Shown piece by piece: positions 8,553 through 16,185 of a DNA stretch of 64,000 nucleotides. The notes beneath the pieces are model-generated. The model had not been told where the DNA came from. It did no database searches and was given only the letters and a program-made list of their open reading frames with translations. Made by a program: the position numbers and the translations under genes. Numbering within the stretch: position 1 is the stretch's first letter; each line of letters starts with the position of its first letter. The stretch is taken from assembly GCF_016864575.1 (NCBI RefSeq), contig NZ_CP044125.1:3702001-3766000 (forward strand), in the 5' to 3' direction. Source of the stretch: Rhizobium sp. BG4. Lineage in GTDB: Bacteria > Pseudomonadota > Alphaproteobacteria > Rhizobiales > Rhizobiaceae.

Positions 8553-9389
8553 ATGTCGGTATTCGAAACGCCATTCACACGCGTTGCCTCGGGGCAAGCA
8601 AAGCGCAAGCGCCGGGCGTTGCCCCGGCTGCCTGACGGCTCTGCCCTGTTACCTTATCTCCTGCCGGTGACAATCGTCATCTGCTGGCAGATCGCCTCGT
8701 CGGCCGGGTTCATCTCCTCGCGGATCATGCCGTCTCCAGCCGATGTCGCCGTCGCCTTCTGGTCGACGACGATCTCCGGCCAGCTGCCGCATGACGTCTT
8801 GGTCAGCGCCGGGCGCGCCTTTGCGGGCCTGCTGGTCGGCGGCGCGATCGGCTTCCTGCTCGGCATTGCCAACGGCGTTTCGAAGGTCTCGGAGCAGCTG
8901 ACCGATACGACGCTGCAGATGCTGCGCACCATTCCGCATCTGGCGATGATCCCGCTGGTTATCCTGTGGTTCGGAATCGGCGAGGAATCGAAACTGTTTC
9001 TCACCTCGCTTGGCGTGCTCTTCCCCGTCTATCTCAACACCTATCACGGCGTGCGCAATGTCGATCGCGATCTCATCGAAATGGGCCGCGTTTACGGCAT
9101 GGGCAGCTGGACGCTGTTCCGCAAGGTGATCTTTCCGGGTGCGCTGCCGTCGATCTTCGTCGGTCTGCGCTATGCGCTGGGTATCATGTGGCTGACGCTG
9201 ATCGTCTCGGAATCGATCGCGGCATCCTCCGGCATCGGCCATATGGCGAACAACGCGCGTGAATTCATGATGACCGATGTCGTGGTGCTGGCGCTGGTGA
9301 TCTATGCCGTGCTCGGCAAGCTTGCCGATGTCGTCGCCCGGGCGCTGGAGCGGCGGGCGCTGACGTGGAACCCGATCTATCAGAAGTAG
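8553..9389 (+). CDS. ssuC: Aliphatic sulfonate ABC transporter, permease
   Basis: 278 residues with about six membrane segments and the BPD_transp_1 fold; the cytoplasmic EAA-type loop reads EMGRVYGMGSWTLFRKVIFPGA. It forms the membrane channel of the SsuABC sulfonate importer. Two in-frame ATGs (8547, 8553) exist: the GAGGAG ribosome site directly abuts the first and is ideally spaced from the second, so 8553 is preferred. The N-terminal cytoplasmic extension (about 30 residues, Arg/Lys rich) is longer than in E. coli. Confidence 0.92.
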   Translation: MSVFETPFTRVASGQAKRKRRALPRLPDGSALLPYLLPVTIVICWQIASSAGFISSRIMPSPADVAVAFWSTTISGQLPHDVLVSAGRAFAGLLVGGAIGFLLGIANGVSKVSEQLTDTTLQMLRTIPHLAMIPLVILWFGIGEESKLFLTSLGVLFPVYLNTYHGVRNVDRDLIEMGRVYGMGSWTLFRKVIFPGALPSIFVGLRYALGIMWLTLIVSESIAASSGIGHMANNAREFMMTDVVVLALVIYAVLGKLADVVARALERRALTWNPIYQK

Positions 9390-9398
9390 GAGCTGGCG

Positions 9399-10220
9399 AT
9401 GAGCGTGATCACCCATGAACGTTTCCACGGCTCCATCGAGCCGGATTATGTGGCGCACGGCGAAAAGCCTGCGACACCGCCAGCCGGGGCGGCATCCATC
9501 ACCCTGACCGGACTGGAGAAGAGCTTTGGCGGCAACCGCGTACTGCGCGGCATCAATCTGCATATTCCGGCCGGTCAGTTCGTCGCCGTCATCGGCAAGA
9601 GCGGCTGCGGCAAGAGCACGCTGCTGCGGGTACTGATGGGCCTCGATCAGCCGAGCGCGGGCAGCATCCGCTTCGAGACCGGGGATAGCGGCGGCGAGCG
9701 GCCGAATGCGCGCATCGTCTTTCAGGAGCCGCGGCTTTTGCCCTGGCTCAGCGTGGCGGAGAATGTCGCGGTCGGTCTCGGCGACGGGATCGACAAGCGT
9801 CTGGCGCTTGCAGAGGCAGCAGCCGTGCTTTCCGAAGTGCAGCTGGTGGAGAAGGCGAAGGAGTGGCCGTCGCGGCTTTCAGGCGGGCAGCGGCAGCGTG
9901 TGGCGCTGGCCCGCGCGCTGGTCAGCAAGCCCGGCGTTCTCGCGCTTGACGAGCCGCTCGGCGCGCTCGATGCGCTGACGCGGATCAGCATGCAGGAACT
10001 GATCAACCGCGTCTGGCGCGAGCTCGGTTTCACGACGGTTCTCGTCACCCACGACGTCAGCGAAGCGGTGCATCTGGCGGACCGGGTGATCGTGCTGGAA
10101 GAAGGGCGGATCGCGCTTGATCTCGACATTCCCCAGCCGCATCCGCGCCGGCATGGCAATCCGGAACTTGCCGAGCTCGAGGGCCGGCTGCTCGGTGCCA
10201 TTCTCGGCGCCGGACGCTGA
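9399..10220 (+). CDS. ssuB: Aliphatic sulfonate ABC transporter, ATP-binding protein
   Basis: 273-residue ATPase of the sulfonate importer. Walker A GKSGCGKST at about 66-74, ABC signature LSGGQRQR, Walker B VLALDEP and the H-loop VTHDVSEA are intact, along with the FQEPRLLPW segment typical of nitrate/sulfonate/taurine ATPases. It has an N-terminal extension of roughly 30 residues before the nucleotide-binding fold. Start ATG follows AGGAGCTGGCG, nine bases after the ssuC stop, consistent with one operon. It converges on the AHSA1 gene with five bases between stops and no visible terminator. Confidence 0.93.
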   Translation: MSVITHERFHGSIEPDYVAHGEKPATPPAGAASITLTGLEKSFGGNRVLRGINLHIPAGQFVAVIGKSGCGKSTLLRVLMGLDQPSAGSIRFETGDSGGERPNARIVFQEPRLLPWLSVAENVAVGLGDGIDKRLALAEAAAVLSEVQLVEKAKEWPSRLSGGQRQRVALARALVSKPGVLALDEPLGALDALTRISMQELINRVWRELGFTTVLVTHDVSEAVHLADRVIVLEEGRIALDLDIPQPHPRRHGNPELAELEGRLLGAILGAGR

Positions 10221-10225
10221 GGATA

Positions 10226-10717
10226 TCAGTGGACGCCGCCGGCCTCGCGCTCGAGGAATGCCTCGAAACTGTCAAGGCCGAGCTCGGTGCCTTGGCGGCG
10301 CATTCCGTCATCGGGGTAGCCATCGAGGAAGACGACCTGCTCGGTGAAGAGCATGCGGGTGCCTGCCGCTGACGGCTCGAAGGTGACGGTGGCCAGCGAC
10401 ACGGAAATCCTGGTTTCGCCGAGCCGCATCTCGTAGGCGTAGACGATCCTGATGTCCTCGACGACATCGAGATAGTGGGCGTCATAGGCATGCAGCAGGC
10501 CGTCGCCATCGGCCGTGTAATTGCGCTCGCTGCCGCCGGCGCGGAAGTCCAGGCGGTATTCCAGCGTCGTCCAGTCGCCGTGGCAGGCAAACCATTTTTG
10601 CTTCGAGGCCGGATCGGCCCAGGCGCGGAAGGCGCGCTTCGGGTCGGCCTTAAGCTGCCGCTCGATGGTGAAGGTCGTGTGGACGGCGGAGCCGGGGCTT
10701 GCTGGTGTCACGGTCAA
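10226..10717 (-). CDS. SRPBCC/AHSA1-domain protein
   Basis: 163 residues of the activator-of-Hsp90 homologue (AHSA1, START-like) fold, a hydrophobic-ligand binding beta-grip seen in many uncharacterised bacterial proteins. The N-terminal I-E-R-x-L-x-A-x-P-x-x-A-F-x-A-W pattern and a C-terminal amphipathic helix fit the family. The TTG start overlaps the stop of the ArsR gene as TTGA (10714-10717); a GTG two codons in is an alternative. ArsR-AHSA1 pairs are common in bacteria, and here a GST precedes them, so a role in handling an electrophilic or lipophilic compound is plausible but unproven. Confidence 0.8.
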   Translation of the reverse strand: MTVTPASPGSAVHTTFTIERQLKADPKRAFRAWADPASKQKWFACHGDWTTLEYRLDFRAGGSERNYTADGDGLLHAYDAHYLDVVEDIRIVYAYEMRLGETRISVSLATVTFEPSAAGTRMLFTEQVVFLDGYPDDGMRRQGTELGLDSFEAFLEREAGGVH

Positions 10718-11049
10718 GGCTTGGGTTCCTCTTCGGCAAGAAGCAGGTCGAGACGGTCGAAGGCGGAGTTCCAGCCGGCCTTGCGCTCACCGATCCATCG
10801 CTCGAGCTCGGCGAGCCGCTCCTGGCGCAGCTGATAGGTGCGCACACGGCCGGCCTTGGCGGATCGCACAAGGCCGCTCGTCTCAAGCACGTTCAGATGT
10901 TTCATCACCGTCGGCAGCGCCATCGGGAAGGGGGCGGCAAGCTCCATCACCGAGGCGGGGCCAAGGCCGAGACGGTCGATCATGCCGCGGCGGCTGCTAT
11001 CCGACAGCGCGTGGAACATCCGGTCGAGAGAGATGGCATCGATCGTCAT
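10714..11049 (-). CDS. ArsR-family winged-helix transcriptional regulator
   Basis: 111 residues with the ArsR/SmtB winged helix (LSDSSRRGMIDRL opening, recognition helix near MALPTVMKHLNVL). The family's metal-binding cysteine box is absent, so it is probably a non-metal ArsR responding to an organic signal or acting as a simple autorepressor. Its start overlaps the GST stop by ATGA (11046-11049) and its stop overlaps the AHSA1 start, making a strictly coupled three-gene operon GST-arsR-AHSA1. Confidence 0.88.
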   Translation of the reverse strand: MTIDAISLDRMFHALSDSSRRGMIDRLGLGPASVMELAAPFPMALPTVMKHLNVLETSGLVRSAKAGRVRTYQLRQERLAELERWIGERKAGWNSAFDRLDLLLAEEEPKP

Positions 11050-11738
11050 TCGGCAGGCATCGCCTTGCGGATCGCCTCAGGCAGCTGGTGCTTGTAGGGA
11101 TAGTACTTGAAATAGGGCAGTGCTTCCTTCAGCACGCGGGCGAAGGAGGGGCGGTGGACGAGCCGCTCGTAATAGGCCGACAGCTTCGGCCGTTCCGCGC
11201 CGAAGGGAACCAGCGTTTCGCTGTAGAACAAGGCGGGGGCTGCGGCGCAATCGGCCATGGTGAAGCTGTCGCCGGTGATCCAGAGGCTGTTTGCCAGCTG
11301 CCGCTCGATCATGTCATAGGCCATGGCAAGCGTGGCGCGCGCCTCGCTCTCGCCCTGCGGATCCTTGGCATCGGCGGCGCGCATCTTGTCGGCGACGATC
11401 TTCTGCATCGGCGTCTGGATATAGAGATCGAAGAAGCGGTCCCACAGCCGCACCTGCAGGGCGCGGTCCGCATCGAGCGGCAGCAGATGCGCTTCGCCCG
11501 GATAATGCCGGTCCAGATATTCGATGATGATGCTGGTTTCCGGAATGGTGCTGTCGCGCGCCTCATCCCGCAGGATCGGCATCTTGCCGACCGGCCAGTA
11601 GCGGAACAACTCGGCCCGCGAACCCTCATCCGAGAGATCGACCAGCCGGTCCTCGAACGGCGTGCCGTTCTCATAAAGCGCGATCAGAACCTTGTGGCAG
11701 AAGGAAGCGAGCGGATGTCCGTAAAGCACGAGCGGCAT
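11046..11738 (-). CDS. Glutathione S-transferase family protein
   Basis: 230 residues: an N-terminal thioredoxin-like domain (1-80, with VGKMPIL cis-Pro region and ETSIIIEYL glutathione-binding segment) and an all-helical C-terminal domain. A Ser12-Phe13-Cys14 segment occupies the active-site position, as in beta- and zeta-like bacterial GSTs. First gene of the coupled operon with arsR and the AHSA1 gene. Substrate unknown; detoxification of an electrophile is the family expectation. Confidence 0.88.
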   Translation of the reverse strand: MPLVLYGHPLASFCHKVLIALYENGTPFEDRLVDLSDEGSRAELFRYWPVGKMPILRDEARDSTIPETSIIIEYLDRHYPGEAHLLPLDADRALQVRLWDRFFDLYIQTPMQKIVADKMRAADAKDPQGESEARATLAMAYDMIERQLANSLWITGDSFTMADCAAAPALFYSETLVPFGAERPKLSAYYERLVHRPSFARVLKEALPYFKYYPYKHQLPEAIRKAMPAE

Positions 11739-11938
11739 GGGGCATGGCCTTTCAGCTGTTGGAAACTTTGCTGAAAGGCTAAGTATCAGGGTGTGGCGTT
11801 TGTGGCAAGGGATAGTCTGCTGAATGGGTAACTATTGGGTTGGCTCGTCATCTCGATGCTTGGGCTGCGGGTGTTCTGTCGAATCGAGAGTTTTCGAGGC
11901 AGGGCCCAAATCCTTGGACATTGACAGATCGCCCATTG

Positions 11939-11967
11939 AAAAAGCCCCCGGTTTCCCACCGGGAGCT
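11939..11967 (-). terminator. Rho-independent terminator after the TPR methyltransferase gene
   Basis: Read on the minus strand: a 10-bp stem (AGCTCCCGGT with ACCGGGGGCT, one G-U pair), a 5-base loop and a TTTT tract. It lies about 65 bases after the stop at 12033. Otherwise the gap 11739-12032 shows no convincing gene. Confidence 0.75.
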
Positions 11968-12032
11968 TCCTGTCATCAGCCGATATTGTCTACTAACGAC
12001 ATAAACTCATAGGTTGTTTTCGAAAGACTCAA

Positions 12033-12845
12033 TCAACCCGCCAGCTTCGCGATCACCAGATGCCCGGGGCTCGGTTCGCCTTCCTGCATGCGCACGTTGA
12101 TGCCGGTCATTTCCACGAGCTCGAAGCCGGTCGCGGTCAGGCGTTCGCGGATGTAGCTTTCTGCGTGGAGGAAGCGCTGGTGGGGGCCGACGGCGTAGGG
12201 GCGGGCGTCGGCTTGCGGCAGGCTTTCGGAGGAGAAGATGAACAGGCCGCCGGGCGTCAGGTTTTCGGCGGCGCCGAAGAACAGCGGCTCGAGGGCGCCG
12301 AGATAGGGCAGGACGTCGGTGGCGGTGATCAGGTCGAAGGCGTCCTCGTCGTTGTCGTCGAGGAAGTCCTCGACTTCGGCAACGAACAGCGTCTCGTAAA
12401 CGTCCTTCTCGTGGGCGATCTCGACCATGTTTTCGGAGATGTCGATGCCGGTCATGTCCTCGCAGAGATCGCGCAGCGTGCCGCCGGTGAGGCCTGTGCC
12501 GCAGCCGAGGTCGAGCATGCGCTTGAACGGGCCGAGCTTCAGCTCCTGCAGGCGCTGGCGCACCATCATCGGCACGTGATAGCCGAGCTGCTCGACGAGC
12601 ACGTCCTCGAAGACCTCTGCATGCTGGTCGAAGAGGGTTTCGACATAGGCGTCGGGGGCGCGCACCGGCGTCTCGCCGCGGCCCATCGAGGCGATGCGGA
12701 CGGCGGCGCCGCCATGATCCTCGGGGTCGATCGCCAGCACTTCCTCATAGGCCTTCACGGCCGCATCGACGTCGCCAGCCTTTTCCAGCGCAAGCGCGCG
12801 GTTATAGGCCTCGGCCAATGCCTCTTCGTCGATCTTCTTTGCCAT
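12033..12845 (-). CDS. TPR-containing SAM-dependent methyltransferase
   Basis: 270 residues. A TPR-like helical pair (about 8-45, EEALAEAYNRALALEKAGD) precedes a class I methyltransferase domain with motif I LDLGCGTG at 111-118 and acidic residue at the end of strand 2 (GIDIS). This architecture resembles the COG4976 predicted methyltransferases with a TPR repeat; substrate unknown. ATG at 12845 is chosen over a longer frame (12869) because AAAGGTGG lies eight bases upstream. It stands alone between a terminator and usg. Confidence 0.85.
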   Translation of the reverse strand: MAKKIDEEALAEAYNRALALEKAGDVDAAVKAYEEVLAIDPEDHGGAAVRIASMGRGETPVRAPDAYVETLFDQHAEVFEDVLVEQLGYHVPMMVRQRLQELKLGPFKRMLDLGCGTGLTGGTLRDLCEDMTGIDISENMVEIAHEKDVYETLFVAEVEDFLDDNDEDAFDLITATDVLPYLGALEPLFFGAAENLTPGGLFIFSSESLPQADARPYAVGPHQRFLHAESYIRERLTATGFELVEMTGINVRMQEGEPSPGHLVIAKLAG

Positions 12846-12927
12846 GCCGGTCCACCTTTTCGCTGTCACGCAAGCCTCTAAGGCGGTGAGGCCGCTTTGG
12901 CAATGGCGGGCGTTGCCGGCCGGCCTT

Positions 12928-13200
12928 TCAGTGAATGACGAATTCGCCGCGCAGCGCGCGCCATTCCGTTGCCGAGATCAGCTTGCGGTGGATGTAGCGG
13001 ACGGAGTGCAGCGGGCCGTCGAGCTTTTCCTGCCAGAATTTCAGGAAGCCGCGCATTTCGGGGAAATCGGGAGCGAGGTCGTATTCCTGCCAGATATAGG
13101 TCTGCAGGATCGCGGGATGATCCGGCATGCGATAGAGGATCTGCGCCGTCGTCAGTCCATAGCCCTGCAGCTGCTTTTCCATGTCCTTGTTCATGTGCAT
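12928..13200 (-). CDS. usg: Usg family protein
   Basis: 90 residues matching the small alphaproteobacterial Usg family, first noted upstream of trpF in Caulobacter. The whole protein is one conserved unit: the L-T-T-A-x-I-x-Y-x-x-P-D-H-P start, a central YIWQEYD, and a C-terminal W-R-x-x-x-G-E segment. No biochemical function is established. Here it is not near trp genes. Start: ATG at 13200 or 13194; a longer frame to 13296 lacks family similarity. Confidence 0.85.
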   Translation of the reverse strand: MHMNKDMEKQLQGYGLTTAQILYRMPDHPAILQTYIWQEYDLAPDFPEMRGFLKFWQEKLDGPLHSVRYIHRKLISATEWRALRGEFVIH

Positions 13201-13318
13201 CTCGCTTTCGTTCCCACTGTCGCTTATTAGCGGCAGATAAAATGGAAACACGACGCGGTTAACCGAAGCTTGACATGCAGCGGGCAAAAGAACCATTCAT
13301 TTTTGTTTGATTTCAATA

Positions 13319-13352
13319 GTTTGGCAGCATCCCGCAGGGAGTGCTGCCAAAC
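13319..13352 (-). terminator. Long hairpin directly after the amino-acid permease operon
   Basis: A perfect 10-bp outer stem GTTTGGCAGC/GCTGCCAAAC and an inner TCCC/GGGA pair with a GCA loop make an almost continuous hairpin, 3 bases after the stop of the last permease gene. No T-run follows immediately on the minus strand, so it may act as an mRNA 3'-end stabiliser or a weak terminator. Confidence 0.55.
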
Positions 13353-13355
13353 CTG

Positions 13356-14186
13356 TCAGCGCTGCAGGTGACGCGTCAGGCGCCGCTCGATCCAGTTCCA
13401 GAAATGGCGGAGCGCTTCAACCATCGTCAGGTAGAAGATCGCAGCCCACAGATAGGTCTGGTAATCGAAAGTACGCGAGAAGGCGTAGCGGGTTTCGCCC
13501 ATCAGGTCGAAGACCGTGATGATGGCGACGACGGCCGAGCCCTTGATCAGCAGGATGATCTCGTTGCCGTAGGGACGCAGCGCCACGATCAGCGCCTGCG
13601 GCAGGATGATCTTGCGGAAGGCGACGGTCTTGGAAACGCCGAGCGAGTCCGCGGCCTCATGTTGGCCCTTCGGCACGCTCTCGATGGCGCCGCGCAGGAT
13701 TTCGGCCTGATAGGCGGCGGTGTTGATGGTCATCGAGAACAGGCCGCAATACCAGGCGTCGCGGAAGAACCACCAGAGACCGACGGATTCCAGCTGCGGG
13801 CGGAAGCCGCCGAGGCCGTAATAGACGAGGAAGAGCTGCGCCAGAAGCGGCGTGCCGCGGAAGACGTAGACGTAGCAATAGGCGAAGCCACTGAGGAACC
13901 TGTTCGTCGACATTCTGGCGAATGCCAGCGGCAGGGACAGGACGGCGCCGCAGATGACCGAGATCGTCACCAGGATGATCGTCGTCATCAGGCCGTGCAG
14001 ATAGCGCGGTCCGTAACGGGTGAACTTTTCGGGATCCCAGCCGGCGACGACCATGTAGATCAGCGTTGCGGCAAGAGCGAGCCAGATCAGCACGAGAACC
14101 GAGCCGGTGACGCGCGCCGCCGAGAGAGGCTTGGCGATATGCTTCGGCGCCGGCTGCGGCGGGATAAGGGTTTCTGCAACGCTCAC
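13356..14186 (-). CDS. Polar amino-acid ABC transporter permease (HisM/OccM-like)
   Basis: 276 residues with about five to six membrane segments and the HEQM-type permease domain; EAA loop SVPKGQHEAADSLGVSKTVAF is the coupling helix that would contact the ATPase. It pairs with the upstream HisQ-like permease as a heterodimer importing basic or opine-like amino acids. Start is GTG at 14186, overlapping the upstream stop as GTGA with GGAGG ahead; a much longer open frame (to 14543) is rejected because it runs antisense-like through the other permease. The usual ATP-binding gene does not follow. Confidence 0.88.
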   Translation of the reverse strand: MSVAETLIPPQPAPKHIAKPLSAARVTGSVLVLIWLALAATLIYMVVAGWDPEKFTRYGPRYLHGLMTTIILVTISVICGAVLSLPLAFARMSTNRFLSGFAYCYVYVFRGTPLLAQLFLVYYGLGGFRPQLESVGLWWFFRDAWYCGLFSMTINTAAYQAEILRGAIESVPKGQHEAADSLGVSKTVAFRKIILPQALIVALRPYGNEIILLIKGSAVVAIITVFDLMGETRYAFSRTFDYQTYLWAAIFYLTMVEALRHFWNWIERRLTRHLQR

Positions 14187-14986
14187 CGGCGGACCTCCGA
14201 GCGCTTGGCCCAGCGTTCGATATAGCTGAGGCCGTAGGAAGAAATGACAGCGAGCACCAGATAGATGATACAGGCGAGCAGATAGAAGAAGAAGGCCTGC
14301 TTGGTGACGCGCACGGCGACGGCGGTCTGGCGCAGGATGTCGGCTAAGCCGATGATCGAGACGTAAGACGTATCCTTCAGCAGGATCATCCAGAGATTGG
14401 TGAGGCCGGGCAGGGCGATGCGCACCAGCTGCGGCAGGATGATGAGGCGGAGCGTACGGCCGCGGTGAAAGCCGAGCGCGTCTCCGGCCTCGTACTGGCC
14501 CTTCGGAATGGCGCGAAATGCCGAGAGCAGCACTTCCGAACAATAGGCGGAGAAGACGACGGCAAGGGCGATCATGCCGGCCACGAAGGCGTTGATCTCG
14601 ATCCGCTCGTCATAGCCGAAGGAGGCGAGCGCCGACTGAATGAGGATCTGCATGCCGTAATAGATGATGAACAGCGTCAGAAGCTCGGGCAGGCCGCGGA
14701 AGATCGTGGTGTAGATGCCGGCGGCGAGCCGCACCGACTTTTCTTCGGATTGCTGGCCGAGTGCCACGAGGAAGCCGATGACCAGGCCGACCGGCAAGGT
14801 CAGCAGCGCGACGGCGACGGTGGTTTTCAGGCCGACGGCGATTTCATCGCCCCAGCCGGTATCGCCGCAGGCGAGGATCGTCGACTGGCCGAACCAGGTG
14901 AAAAGACCGGCAGGTCCGCATAGCGGATCGAAAACATACCCTATCCAGGCCCAGAGCGAGCCCAGCGCGGAAAATAATCCGCCCAT
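14183..14986 (-). CDS. Polar amino-acid ABC transporter permease (HisQ/OccQ-like)
   Basis: 267 residues; membrane segments cluster at about 50-75, 85-115, 135-155, 200-215 and 235-255. The EAA loop AIPKGQYEAGDALGFHRGRTL and the IFRGLPELL segment are typical of the His/Glu/Gln/Arg/opine permease family. It overlaps the HisM-like gene by four bases and lies 112 bases after the binding protein gene, with a strong hairpin in between. The substrate cannot be read from the permease. Confidence 0.88.
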   Translation of the reverse strand: MGGLFSALGSLWAWIGYVFDPLCGPAGLFTWFGQSTILACGDTGWGDEIAVGLKTTVAVALLTLPVGLVIGFLVALGQQSEEKSVRLAAGIYTTIFRGLPELLTLFIIYYGMQILIQSALASFGYDERIEINAFVAGMIALAVVFSAYCSEVLLSAFRAIPKGQYEAGDALGFHRGRTLRLIILPQLVRIALPGLTNLWMILLKDTSYVSIIGLADILRQTAVAVRVTKQAFFFYLLACIIYLVLAVISSYGLSYIERWAKRSEVRR

Positions 14987-15039
14987 CCAACTTTCCCCTC
15001 ACGGCTTATGCCGTTTTGATCTTTAGCATGTTGTCAGAC

Positions 15040-15070
15040 AAAAATGGCGGAAGAGCAAGCCTTCCGCCAT
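15040..15070 (-). terminator. Intercistronic hairpin with T-run between binding-protein and permease genes
   Basis: On the minus strand a perfect 10-bp stem (ATGGCGGAAG/CTTCCGCCAT, 7-base loop) is followed by TTTT. It lies 28 bases after the binding-protein stop and before the permease start. Such a partial terminator or RNase barrier is the usual way to make binding protein in excess over permeases. Confidence 0.8.
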
Positions 15071-15098
15071 CATCTTTACAGGTCAGTTACAGTTTTTC

Positions 15099-15869
15099 TC
15101 AATCGCCGTAAACGTTGAAATCGAAGTACTTGTCCTGAATTTCCTTGTACTTGCCGTTGGCGCGGATCGCAGCGATCGCGGTGTTCAGCTTGTCCTTCAG
15201 CGGATCGCCCTGGCGGACGGCGATACCGGCGCCAACGCCGTTGATTTCCTTGTCGACCGGCAGGGTCGTGAGGATCTTGCAGCAAGCGCCGGCGTCCGAC
15301 TTGACCCACTGCGAGAGAACGACGACGTCGTCGATTACGGCGTCGATACGGCCGTTCGAAACGTCGAGCTTGTACTCGTCGGCAGTCGGGTAGAGCTTCA
15401 GCTCGGTGTCGGCCAGGTGCTTTTCAGCATAGTTGGCGTGGGTGGTCGACGTCTGGGCGCCGATCGTCTTGCCCTTCAGGCCGGCGACGTCGGTGATCGT
15501 CGAATCCTTCGGCACGGCGATTGCCGGCGGGGTGTTGTAGTACTTGTTGGTGAAGTCGACGAGCTTCGAGCGCTCCGGCGTGATCGACATGGACGAAACG
15601 ATCATGTCGAACTTCTTGGCCTGGAGAGCCGGAATGATGCCATCCCAGTCGTTGCTGACGAAGGAGCATTCAGCCTTCATCTCGGCGCAGAGTGCCTTGG
15701 CGATGTCGATGTCGAAGCCCTTGATTTCGCCGCTGGCATCGACGAATTCGAAGGGCGGGTAGGTCGAGTCGGTGCCGATCACATACTTTTCGCCATCGGC
15801 CATTGCCGAACCGGCGAAGAGGGACAGCGCTGCAAGCGAAGCTGCGGCGAGGAGGTTGGAGATACGCAT
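15099..15869 (-). CDS. Polar amino-acid ABC transporter, periplasmic binding protein
   Basis: 256 residues: Sec signal peptide (1-24, AMA cleavage) and a type II SBP_bac_3 domain of the lysine/arginine/ornithine/histidine/octopine group. The start of the mature protein (TDSTYPPFEFVD) and the central SSMSITPERS motif that grips the amino-acid alpha-carboxylate are clear. Two adjacent cysteines near the C-terminal third (GACCKI) are typical of this subgroup. ATG at 15869 follows GAGAGGAT; the longer frame to 16016 lacks a ribosome site. First gene of the importer operon with two permeases; the ATPase must be supplied from elsewhere. Confidence 0.9.
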   Translation of the reverse strand: MRISNLLAAASLAALSLFAGSAMADGEKYVIGTDSTYPPFEFVDASGEIKGFDIDIAKALCAEMKAECSFVSNDWDGIIPALQAKKFDMIVSSMSITPERSKLVDFTNKYYNTPPAIAVPKDSTITDVAGLKGKTIGAQTSTTHANYAEKHLADTELKLYPTADEYKLDVSNGRIDAVIDDVVVLSQWVKSDAGACCKILTTLPVDKEINGVGAGIAVRQGDPLKDKLNTAIAAIRANGKYKEIQDKYFDFNVYGD

Positions 15870-16185
15870 GAGGATCCTCTCTGTTGGTGACCGCTGCGTC
15901 TTTTTCTTATTCGGCAGCGGCCATAATGCGGCGGGCATCAGCACCGCCTTGGCGCGATAATCAAACCTTTTTTTTGCAAATTGCAACTGGAATCGCGCGC
16001 CATTGTTGCGTCGCAAACTATGACCAAGATGAACGAAGGCGGACCGGGACGTTCATAGCGGGTTAATCCAGGCGTTTCTAAAAAATGCATGGAACAAATC
16101 CGGGCCTCGGAAATTTCGGTCCCGACCCAACATGCGGGTGTCAAAACTGAACACCCCCAATAGCCAATAGGAACGAGGAAACCCA
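15870..16185. other. Divergent intergenic region between amino-acid binding protein and OmpA-like gene
   Basis: About 315 bases with no convincing gene. It must hold both promoters. A small GGGTGT/ACACCC inverted repeat (16136-16156) lies in the leader of the OmpA-like gene; nothing else is recognisable. Confidence 0.5.

Noticed and set aside
11824..12012. 62-residue open frame in the gap before the TPR methyltransferase
   Set aside because: Crosses the terminator hairpin, has no ribosome site and no gene-like codon use.
14187..14543. N-terminal extension of the HisM-like permease
   Set aside because: This part lies inside the HisQ-like permease gene in another frame and lacks permease similarity; the GTG with GGAGG at 14186 is the real start.
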